6,341 bases of DNA, from assembly GCA_964583095.1 (NCBI GenBank), contig CAZOVB010000122.1, positions 1 to 6,341 on the forward strand. Reading direction: 5' to 3'. Positions 1-5,087 of this stretch are shown here, in pieces. The stretch comes from CAZOVB01 sp964583095. GTDB taxonomy: Bacteria; Planctomycetota; Phycisphaerae; SM23-33. The notes beneath the pieces were generated by a model. The model did no database searches and was not told the DNA's origin. It saw only the letters and a list, made by a program, of their open reading frames with translations. Position numbers and translations under genes: made by a program. Position 1 is the first letter of the stretch; every line of letters starts with the position of its first letter.

Positions 1-2
1 CC

Positions 3-162
3 TTCGGCCACCAGGGCCTCCTCCACGACCGCGAATTCGGACTCATCTACAACCGCGCTCGATACCTCGACCCCAGATTCGGACGCTTTACGCAGAATGA
101 TCCGGGCGGGTACCGTGACGGATTGAACACTGCCCTATACTGTTCTGCGTCGGCCCTCCAGA
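3..162 (+). pseudogene. RHS repeat-associated core domain, 3' part, truncated by IS
   Basis: The frame is open from position 3 and comes in from the left edge, so the start is not visible. It shows the conserved RHS/YD-repeat core: a GLIYNRARYLDPRFGRFTQ segment followed by DPGGYRDGLN, which matches the family pattern G-L-x-Y-x-x-A-R-Y-Y-D-P-x-x-G-R-F-x-x-x-D-P. RHS proteins are large secreted or surface shells that often carry a variable C-terminal toxin. The core normally continues with an N-L-Y-x-Y-x-x-N-x-P stretch and a DP-x-G motif. Here a degraded version (LYCSASALQ) is followed at 163 by an IS end, so the C-terminal part is lost. The frame then runs through the IS end to a stop at 615-617, giving a tail unrelated to RHS. 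The RHS identity is clear; whether the product is still made is unknown. Confidence 0.8.
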
Positions 163-276
163 TGAGCTTGTCCCCGAAAACTGGGCGCTGGTTTAAGGTG
201 GAGTCGTCTCGGGATAGACTGAGCTTGTCCCCGAAAACTGGGCGCTGGTTTAAGGTGGCGTCGTCTCGGGATAGAC
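163..276 (+). repeat. Two tandem 57-bp copies of the IS end
   Basis: Copy 1 is 163-219 and copy 2 is 220-276. They are directly adjacent and differ only at one base (A202 versus C259). Each begins TGAGCTTGTCCCC and ends GGGATAGAC; a third TGAG follows at 277. The unit is 19 codons long, so the open RHS frame reads through both copies and repeats the peptide SLSPKTGRWFKV, with one Glu/Ala difference further on. A duplicated IS end could come from a nested insertion of the same element or from slippage. Confidence 0.9.
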
Positions 277-292
277 TGAGCGGAAGTGGCTC

Positions 293-300
293 AGGAAGGA
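293..300 (+). promoter_or_regulatory. Shine-Dalgarno site of the IS OrfA stub
   Basis: AGGAAGGA lies 6 bases before the ATG at 307. It is a strong purine-rich ribosome binding site and supports 307 as the original transposase OrfA start. Confidence 0.6.
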
Positions 301-306
301 GACGAG

Positions 307-381
307 ATGGCAGGCAGGAAGCGAAGGCGATTTTCGGCGGAATTCAAGGCCCGCGTGGTCCGGGCGGCGATGCGGCGCTGA
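307..381 (+). pseudogene. IS3-family transposase OrfA, N-terminal stub
   Basis: This is a 24-codon frame starting MAGRKRRRFSAEFKARVV and ending at a TGA at 379-381. The basic start followed by F-S/T-A-E-F-K-A/R-x-V is the usual beginning of IS3-family OrfA, a helix-turn-helix DNA-binding protein of roughly 90-100 residues that is joined to the OrfB catalytic part by a frameshift. Everything after the first helix is missing, so it cannot be functional. It has its own ribosome binding site. The short length alone would not support a gene; the call rests on the motif, the adjacent IS end and the ribosome binding site together. Confidence 0.65.
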
Positions 382-421
382 AGGCCCGAAAGCGCGGCCC
401 CAAACGCATCAGCCGGCTCAA

Positions 422-448
422 GGGACACCAGGTCCCGTGCGAAGCACG
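422..448. other. Two adjacent small hairpins
   Basis: GGGAC (422-426) pairs with GTCCC (432-436) around a 5-base loop. CGTGC (436-440) pairs with GCACG (444-448) around a GAA loop. They share base 436. There is no T run on either side, so this is not a standard intrinsic terminator, although it lies about 75 bases beyond the stop of the minus-strand gene ending at 521. The rest of 382-520 shows no gene I can support. Confidence 0.35.
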
Positions 449-520
449 CAGGAACAGCCCCACATTGCCCGAAGCCACTTCAACCATGAAGATGTCCGCT
501 ATGCAGCAGCGTCCTGAGAC

Positions 521-1651
521 TCAATGTTCAATGCTCCCGGTAGTAGATAGTTTTGGCTTCGCTACGATTGGCCCCTTGCCGCGGGCGACCAATGCAATCT
601 TCCTGGACTCCGGATGAATCATGCAAATCTGATCGTCACCTAGTTGAACAACCACGTAGTCGCCAGCAATGTGGGTTGCGTTGCGAACCGGCCAAGCAGC
701 GAACGGCAACTCCAAAGAGAAATGCACGCGATCTCCGGTCTTTTCGTTATCGCCGCTGAGCCCTTCCACGGGCCAAAAACCAGTGCGAAATTCCCAGTCG
801 GATGCCACTCCAATGGTGGGAACCGGGCCAAAATTAAACCACGATCCTTCGGCCTCTTCGGAATGTCCTTCCGCAATGCGCCACTCGACAGGTGCTTCCT
901 CTGCAAAATCATTCAGAACTAGCGATTCCGTCTCCGCTCCCCGAACCTCTGAATCAAGGTAGACGAAAAGATCAAAGCCCAAGCCATCACGTGGGCGAAC
1001 AAAAAGTCGGTCGTTCCGGTGATCTGCTACCACCTCTGAAATTGGCTGCAAAGAACCAGAATCATTGAGGTCCATGCGGAGGACTTGATCTCCTTCGGGG
1101 GACATGAAGTAAAGAACATATGACCCTGGGACTTCCATCTCATCCGCTGACACCACTTCAAGCTTGGACATCATCGAAGTTCCACTTGCCATCCAATACC
1201 AGCCAAAGAGCAAAGCATAGCTAACGCCGTGAATCACTAGCGTTGCCTTGATGGCTCGCCGCAAAGGATGCTCTCGGAAGCGTAGCGCGAACCAGAAAAA
1301 GGGAAACTCAATCAAAAGCGTGATGACAAATGCAACGAGGACGAAGACAAGAAGCCAAAGCTGGATCGTCTGGATTGTGATGTCGGGCAGGGACGCCAAG
1401 TAACCTGCAACGAAGAACCCGCCAGCCCAAGCCGATGCATAATTCGCTACGATGAGAATCAGAACCGACTTCCATTTCGAGCACTTGAATATCCATCCAA
1501 GTAATAGGCCCTCGATAAGACCAATAATCGCATTTCCTAAGACGAGGTGGAGCATCGAAGCCCACATCAGCGGAGTTCCCGTGTTGGCTGATGCGGTTGA
1601 AGGAAACAGCACCAACGCAAGTATGAGCAGCAAGTAGCGATATCTCTTCAT
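521..1651 (-). CDS. Membrane protein with signal peptide and soluble C-terminal domain, function unknown
   Basis: The product is 376 residues. It begins MKRYRYLLLILALVLFPSTASA, a typical signal peptide or first membrane anchor with likely cleavage after A22. About four hydrophobic segments follow, near residues 32-55, 61-83, 92-123 and 136-155, with basic residues at 124-136. From about 160 to 376 the protein is soluble, acidic and beta-rich; near the end a stretch D-x-Q-I-C-M-I-H-P-E-S-R-K-I-A-L-V resembles one blade of a propeller-type repeat, though a single blade proves nothing. I do not recognise a named family. The start at 1651 is the only one that yields the signal peptide; the ribosome binding site is weak (CCGAGAA just upstream). 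Base composition is moderate (one 60-base line, 1321-1380, counts 28 G+C), lower than in the gene to its right. It appears to be transcribed alone. Confidence 0.85.
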   Translation of the reverse strand: MKRYRYLLLILALVLFPSTASANTGTPLMWASMLHLVLGNAIIGLIEGLLLGWIFKCSKWKSVLILIVANYASAWAGGFFVAGYLASLPDITIQTIQLWLLVFVLVAFVITLLIEFPFFWFALRFREHPLRRAIKATLVIHGVSYALLFGWYWMASGTSMMSKLEVVSADEMEVPGSYVLYFMSPEGDQVLRMDLNDSGSLQPISEVVADHRNDRLFVRPRDGLGFDLFVYLDSEVRGAETESLVLNDFAEEAPVEWRIAEGHSEEAEGSWFNFGPVPTIGVASDWEFRTGFWPVEGLSGDNEKTGDRVHFSLELPFAAWPVRNATHIAGDYVVVQLGDDQICMIHPESRKIALVARGKGPIVAKPKLSTTGSIEH

Positions 1652-1708
1652 TTCTCGGTTGAGCCTGTTTTTCTACAGAAATCCCTTTTTCCCGGGCTGG
1701 AATCGCTA

Positions 1709-1737
1709 AGAATACCACCACTCCCAGCTGTCGACAA
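1709..1737 (-). promoter_or_regulatory. Possible sigma70-like promoter for the 521-1651 gene
   Basis: On the minus strand TTGTCG (1737-1732) is followed by a 17-base spacer and TATTCT (1714-1709). Each hexamer matches the sigma70 consensus at 4 of 6 positions, and the spacer is ideal. It would give a leader of roughly 50 bases before the ATG at 1651. Planctomycete promoters are poorly defined, so this is only a candidate. Confidence 0.35.
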
Positions 1738-1892
1738 GTCTGTTCCGAGCGAAGAGCCCCCCTCGGACTGCCGAAGTCACCGTCTACCTGCCGGATCCTT
1801 CATACGAAGGGAAATACAGGCAAGCAGAGACTTACCTTTTTGTCCGATCAGACAAAGAGAAGCCACAGAAGGACAAAGATTCGGGAAAATAG
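1710..1892 (+). pseudogene. Possible 3' remnant of an unknown gene
   Basis: The frame is open from just after a TAA at 1707-1709 to a TAG at 1890-1892, with no start codon. From about 1770 it reads AEVTVYLPDPSYEGKYRQAE, then TYLFVRSDKEKPQKDKDSGK and a stop. The alternating hydrophobic and charged residues and the lysine-rich end look like the natural C-terminus of a protein rather than chance translation. It lies on the plus strand between two minus-strand genes and its upstream part is absent. I do not recognise the family. Bases 1652-1976 otherwise hold no intact gene. Confidence 0.3.
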
Positions 1893-1897
1893 GGACA

Positions 1898-1999
1898 GTG
1901 AGGAATGGCACCGCCTGGAAAAACGTCGCTTACGTGGAAATCGTTGGTGGGCCCGGCCAGGGCGAGCGCAAGAAGATCACCGGGAACACGACCTTCTCA
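1898..1999 (+). pseudogene. Possible internal fragment of an unknown secreted protein
   Basis: Read from 1898 the plus strand gives a segment containing NVAYVEIVGGPGQGERKKI and then TGNTTFSGG. The pattern V-E-I-V-x-G-x-G-x-G-x-x-x-x-I-T-G resembles short beta-rich modules seen in phage structural and secreted proteins, but I cannot name one. After about 2000 this frame becomes repetitive and is a shadow of the minus-strand gene. The fragment overlaps the last few codons of that gene. It could be chance. Confidence 0.2.
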
Positions 2000-2627
2000 G
2001 GCGGCGCCTTGGGCGAAGCAGGGCCAGGCCTCCGGCCCAGAGCAGCAGCAGCGAGGCCGGTTCGGGCACCACTTCCAGGCTGAGCTGGGCGCCTTGGTAG
2101 TCGCCCTGGACCAGCGGGGGATCGCTTGGGCCTCGCAGGTAGGAGGTGCTCTGCAGGGCGAAGTCCGCGTCGATCAAATCCCCGGGCAGGGCTCTCAGTT
2201 CCACCGTCCCCTCCGCGAGGGCCTCGATCTCCACGCTGAAGAGCACAACGCTCTGGGCCACGCCCTTGTTCAGCTCCGTCCAAGGGGCCAGGTCGTACAC
2301 GTCCGTTAGCATTCCCGGCTGCATCGAGCCATCACTGCTTGCGCGGGGGTCGCTGAGCCAGCCCGGGCGGATGACACTGTCGGGGACCCACTGTGCGGCG
2401 TCTGCGGAGTTGAGCTGAAGATCCAGGCACCAACTGAAGAGCCCGTCATTCTGGGCGGCGTGGGCCGGTTTGACTTGTGCGCGGACCTGCACCTGGCTGC
2501 GCTGTCCGGGCTGGAGCGTCAGGGCGTCGGCGGTCAGTTCCACATCTACCTTGGGCGCCTGCGCCCGGGCCGGAAGGCAGGCCACGTGCATCGCAAGAGC
2601 CGCCGCCAGTAACGTTGCGTACTTCAT
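1977..2627 (-). CDS. Secreted PEP-CTERM protein with cohesin-like beta-rich body
   Basis: The product is 216 residues. Residues 1-24 are a signal peptide with likely cleavage after ARA or AQA. Residues 27-185 form a beta-rich body with features reminiscent of cohesin-type domains: an early L-x-P-G-Q stretch (38-42), a W-C-L-D-L-Q-L strand (66-72), and V-V-L-F-S-V-E-I-E-A-L-A-E-G-T-V-E-L (127-144), which resembles the late cohesin strands. Residues 187-209 are a textbook PEP-CTERM signal: VPEP, a short hydrophobic helix (ASLLLLWAGGLALL) and an arginine cluster. In known systems this tail is recognised by an exosortase and the protein is attached to or exported through the cell envelope. No exosortase gene lies in this window. 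The start has a good ribosome binding site, and the gene follows the stop of the large gene by 42 bases, so they are probably co-transcribed. The PEP-CTERM call is strong; cohesin-like is inference. Confidence 0.85.
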   Translation of the reverse strand: MKYATLLAAALAMHVACLPARAQAPKVDVELTADALTLQPGQRSQVQVRAQVKPAHAAQNDGLFSWCLDLQLNSADAAQWVPDSVIRPGWLSDPRASSDGSMQPGMLTDVYDLAPWTELNKGVAQSVVLFSVEIEALAEGTVELRALPGDLIDADFALQSTSYLRGPSDPPLVQGDYQGAQLSLEVVPEPASLLLLWAGGLALLRPRRRLRRSCSR

Positions 2628-2633
2628 TGTCTT

Positions 2634-2640
2634 TCTCCTT
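2634..2640 (-). promoter_or_regulatory. Ribosome binding site of the PEP-CTERM gene
   Basis: On the minus strand AAGGAGA (2640-2634) lies 6 bases before the ATG at 2627. It fixes the start of the PEP-CTERM gene. Confidence 0.75.
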
Positions 2641-2643
2641 GGG

Positions 2644-2659
2644 GCCGGTCGGGGCCGGC
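2644..2659 (-). other. Intercistronic GC-rich hairpin
   Basis: In the 42-base spacer between the two minus-strand genes, GCCGG (2644-2648) can pair with CCGGC (2655-2659) around a 6-base loop. The same stretch contains a near-perfect 10-base direct repeat (GGGGCCGGTC then GGGGCCGGCG). It lies just upstream of the ribosome binding site. It may affect mRNA stability or relative expression, or it may only reflect high GC content. Confidence 0.3.
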
Positions 2660-2669
2660 GCGGTCTTCC

Positions 2670-5087
2670 TTACTGCGAATCCTCTGCTTCCAACGGGGTT
2701 TCCAGGGGGCTTGACAGGCTTGCATCAAGCGGGCTCTGGGCAGCGTCCTGAGAGGCCTGGGCCGCCACCGACTCTGCCGGCAACTGCATCGGCTCGACCG
2801 TCTCGCCCAGCGATACCGGAATGTAGCTGTCCTGGGCAAGGGGAACAATCGGCGCCGGCGCGAGGCTCAGCGGTTCGTTTACGATCGGCCCCACCGGCTT
2901 TGCGATCTGACTTTGGAGCCGGACGTCCTGGGCCTGGAGGCTCATTCCAATTCCGCGCGGGGCGACGGTCGGGCCGGCCGGGCGGGTCGTGATCGGCGAG
3001 ACATCGGCCAGCAGATCGCCCGCTTTGGGGCTCGGAGTCGGCGTCGCAATCGGCGTCGGTTCATCCAGGGCGGGCATGAGCGGGGGCATGGTGGGCATCA
3101 TCGGCCCCAGCATCGGGGCCTCGGGCGGGTTGAGGTCCGGATTCTGGGCCAGGGGCAACTGCTGCTGATAGTGGCTGCGGATGGCCAGGAGGTCGAAGAT
3201 GTCGACCTGTCCATCGCTGTTGATATCCGCACGATCGTCCCGCCGGCCCGCGTCGGCCAGCCAGTTGTCCAGGACCAGTTCGCGGTCGGCGTCGTCGACC
3301 GTGCCATCGCCGGTCGCATCGCCCATCTGCCCGAGATCCACGAGGTACTCCGAGCCTTCCGGAGGGGCCGAGGCGGTAAGCTGGTCCCCGATCGTCGGCG
3401 GGGCTGTGGGAGGCAGGTCCAGACTCAGGCGGACGAAGTACGTCCCGGCCTGGAGTTGCTGGACGAGTTGGCCGTCTCCGTCGGCATCTTCGGCGATGAG
3501 GAACAGGTCCTGGTCGCGGATTTCCAGTGTGGTACCCTCGCCCCGGGCCAGGCGGAGCTGGAGCGTCGCAGCCTCTGCCAGCGTGAAGGCGTAATAGTCC
3601 ACGTCGTTCTGCGACATGGCGCCCATCAGCAGGGGCCTGTCCACATCGCGTCCCAGCAGCACAGCCTCGGCATGGTCCGGGAAGTCATTGCGATGCGTCT
3701 CCTGCACCACCCCCGGGGTAAAGCTGGACAGCGCGGCTGCCAGGACATGCCTTGCGTTCTGGAGGTAGGCCATGCCACTGACGGCGATTTCGGTGTCGGA
3801 GAATTCCATGGCCCCGGCCAGGTCGTCCCATGTTTCCAGGGCCATCAGGTCGCTGCCCTGGCTTGTGACTTCGAGCCCCAGGGCCCTGCCCAGATAGGCG
3901 GCGGAGACGTTGGCCAGTGCATCGGACAGCATGTTGGACCTGGCCTGCTGGGACAGGGCATCCCAGTCGTGGTCGCTTCGAAGCCGGTCCAGGATGTTTC
4001 CGGCGAAGATGTAGGCATCGTTGTACAGATTCGCGTTTAGGCCGTCGCCGAGGGCTTCTCCCATCTGCTCGACGGGAGTGGAACCCGATACGTATATTTT
4101 TGCATACGGCAGCGACTCCGGCTGGAAGTCCACGATTCGGATCGGCAGATTGTCGAACTTCTCGCGGATCCGGGAGAGGACTTGCTGGCGGAAGTTGGCT
4201 GAAAGGTCCAGGGCATCGGAATCAAAGCCATCCAACGTTCCCAGGTCCAGGTCCAACCCCGGGACGTACCCGACGAAGCCACCGCCGAAGTCCAGGTAAA
4301 CCAACTGCTTGGGACGAACCGCGGATTCGGCTTCCGTCACGGCCTGCGTAGAGAGAATGTGGAATCGTCCGTTGCCCGGAGCATACCAAGCCCCCGATTC
4401 CACCCGCCCGACGAACCGGAAATCAGCATCGTAAATGCTCATGGTGCCGCCACTGCCGAATGCATCGCCCCGACGGACCTCCGTGACCCTCCGCCACATG
4501 CCGCCGGTACCTGCCAAAGGTCCGTCGAACGCACCAGTTGTCGCGTCGGCTACCCATGCACCAATTCTGAAGATGCAAGGGCCATTTTCGGGTGTTACGC
4601 GGATCAGGAGCCTCCCTGCACTGGGAGCGACAAAAGGAACCTTTCGATGCATTGCCAAGTCGAGGCCTTGCCAAGAGGCCTTGATTGGAATCCAGTTTGT
4701 CTGACCATGGCCTGCACCTGGGCCCTTTGCTGCCAATCTCAACGCCTGGCCAGCCTCCATATCCATTTCGAGCCACAGTTCGGAGTTCACAAATATGGTG
4801 CGTCCAAAGCCTTCATAGTAGAGCCCCTCGCTGTCCTCCCGGGAGGCGAGAATCGACTTCAAGTCCAGAGGATTCGAGGCAGTACCGTGCCCTCCAGGGA
4901 CAATCGATGGAGTCGACCCTTCTATTCGAATAGTCATATCATCGGTAACACATGGCAGGAAGTATCTTCCAACATCGAAGCCCACTTCCTCCAAACCATC
5001 AACTGAGATACGCATTCCTTGGGCATCAAAAACATACTCACAGGGCACATGAATCACACGAGCACGGTCCAGGTTGATTTCTCCCAT
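2670..5087 (-). CDS. Multidomain extracellular protein with degenerate metzincin-like, PPC-like and dockerin domains (main segment)
   Basis: This is an 805-residue frame if the ATG at 5087 is used. Residues about 103-180 are PPC-like (L-E-M-D-M-E-A-G-Q-A-L-R-L, then A-P-S-A-G-R-L-L-I-R-V). Residues about 260-420 look like a metzincin domain: a LVYLDFGGG strand, a helix leading to F-D-N-L-P-I-R-I-V-D, a KIYVSGS strand, then AYLGRALGLEV at 397-407 and SDLM at 412-415. Residues 479-556 are another PPC-like domain. Residues 588-640 are a dockerin with two calcium loops, DATGDGTVDDAD (590-601) and DINSDGQVDIFD (621-632). Residues 644-805 are a proline-, threonine- and alanine-rich disordered tail. 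The domains imply a secreted protein, yet there is no signal peptide and no ribosome binding site at 5087, so the start is probably an artefact of an upstream frameshift. Downstream lies the PEP-CTERM gene. Confidence 0.8.
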   Translation of the reverse strand: MGEINLDRARVIHVPCEYVFDAQGMRISVDGLEEVGFDVGRYFLPCVTDDMTIRIEGSTPSIVPGGHGTASNPLDLKSILASREDSEGLYYEGFGRTIFVNSELWLEMDMEAGQALRLAAKGPGAGHGQTNWIPIKASWQGLDLAMHRKVPFVAPSAGRLLIRVTPENGPCIFRIGAWVADATTGAFDGPLAGTGGMWRRVTEVRRGDAFGSGGTMSIYDADFRFVGRVESGAWYAPGNGRFHILSTQAVTEAESAVRPKQLVYLDFGGGFVGYVPGLDLDLGTLDGFDSDALDLSANFRQQVLSRIREKFDNLPIRIVDFQPESLPYAKIYVSGSTPVEQMGEALGDGLNANLYNDAYIFAGNILDRLRSDHDWDALSQQARSNMLSDALANVSAAYLGRALGLEVTSQGSDLMALETWDDLAGAMEFSDTEIAVSGMAYLQNARHVLAAALSSFTPGVVQETHRNDFPDHAEAVLLGRDVDRPLLMGAMSQNDVDYYAFTLAEAATLQLRLARGEGTTLEIRDQDLFLIAEDADGDGQLVQQLQAGTYFVRLSLDLPPTAPPTIGDQLTASAPPEGSEYLVDLGQMGDATGDGTVDDADRELVLDNWLADAGRRDDRADINSDGQVDIFDLLAIRSHYQQQLPLAQNPDLNPPEAPMLGPMMPTMPPLMPALDEPTPIATPTPSPKAGDLLADVSPITTRPAGPTVAPRGIGMSLQAQDVRLQSQIAKPVGPIVNEPLSLAPAPIVPLAQDSYIPVSLGETVEPMQLPAESVAAQASQDAAQSPLDASLSSPLETPLEAEDSQ
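3168..3320 (-). other. Dockerin type I domain
   Basis: Two calcium-binding loops follow the D-x-N/D/T-x-D-G-x-V-x-x-x-D pattern: DATGDGTVDDAD and DINSDGQVDIFD, separated by 19 residues with a helix (RELVLDNWLAD) between. The second loop has all canonical ligands (D, N, D, D); in the first the position-3 residue is Thr. Dockerins bind cohesin domains. A helix and a short linker lead into the proline-rich tail. Confidence 0.85.
3828..4310 (-). other. Metzincin-like domain lacking the zinc site
   Basis: Residues 260-420 of the 805-residue frame follow the order of a matrixin-like fold. The segment AYLGRALGLEV aligns without gaps with the metzincin signature H-E-L-G-H-A-L-G-L-E-H, keeping L, G, A, L, G, L and E. 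The three zinc ligands are replaced (H to A397, H to R401, H to V407) and the catalytic Glu is replaced by Y398. SDLM at 412-415 sits where a Met-turn would be expected, although closer than usual. If the alignment is right, this is a non-catalytic descendant. It is a motif-level inference without a structure or profile match. Confidence 0.45.

Larger units (their letters stand above)
163..381 (+). mobile_element. One-ended IS3-family-like insertion sequence remnant
   Basis: The segment begins with TGAGCTTGTCCCCGAAAACT, which resembles the terminal repeats of IS3-family elements (typically TGA-x-C, then a C run and an A-rich stretch). A ribosome binding site and the first codons of an OrfA-like transposase follow. 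No inverted copy of this end occurs elsewhere in the window, and no OrfB sequence could be recognised. This is therefore a single end left after deletion of most of the element. The right limit is uncertain: the remnant is recognisable to 381 and may extend toward 520. It sits directly inside the RHS coding sequence. Confidence 0.65.

Noticed and set aside
163..276. CRISPR-like repeat pair
   Set aside because: The two 57-bp copies are directly adjacent with no spacer and match an IS end, so this is not a CRISPR array.
165..617. Continuation of the RHS frame as a real protein
   Set aside because: After 162 it translates IS end sequence and then arginine- and glycine-rich residues with no family resemblance, and its end overlaps the 3' end of the convincing minus-strand gene. 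It is an accidental read-through.
1308..1721. Minus-strand frame of 137 codons overlapping the membrane protein start
   Set aside because: It is a shifted frame of the 521-1651 gene; the latter has a signal peptide and membrane segments while this one has no coherent pattern.
1977..1990. Intrinsic terminator after the PEP-CTERM gene
   Set aside because: No stem followed by a T run could be found downstream of the stop on the minus strand.
1930..2283. Minus-strand 117-codon frame over the PEP-CTERM gene
   Set aside because: It is an arginine-, glycine- and proline-rich shadow in another frame of the PEP-CTERM gene.
2913..4040. Long plus-strand open frame of 375 codons
   Set aside because: It lies entirely antisense to the dockerin protein gene, its translation is low-complexity R/G/Q/V-rich, and long antisense frames are expected in GC-rich genes.
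4359..5006. Plus-strand open frame of 215 codons
   Set aside because: It is antisense to a coding segment with clear PPC-like sequence; the translation is rich in C, R, S and P without motifs or a ribosome binding site.
5085..5087. ATG at 5087 as a genuine translation start
   Set aside because: There is no ribosome binding site upstream, the product has no signal peptide despite extracellular domains, and the upstream frame overlaps it at a homopolymer run; a frameshift explains it better.
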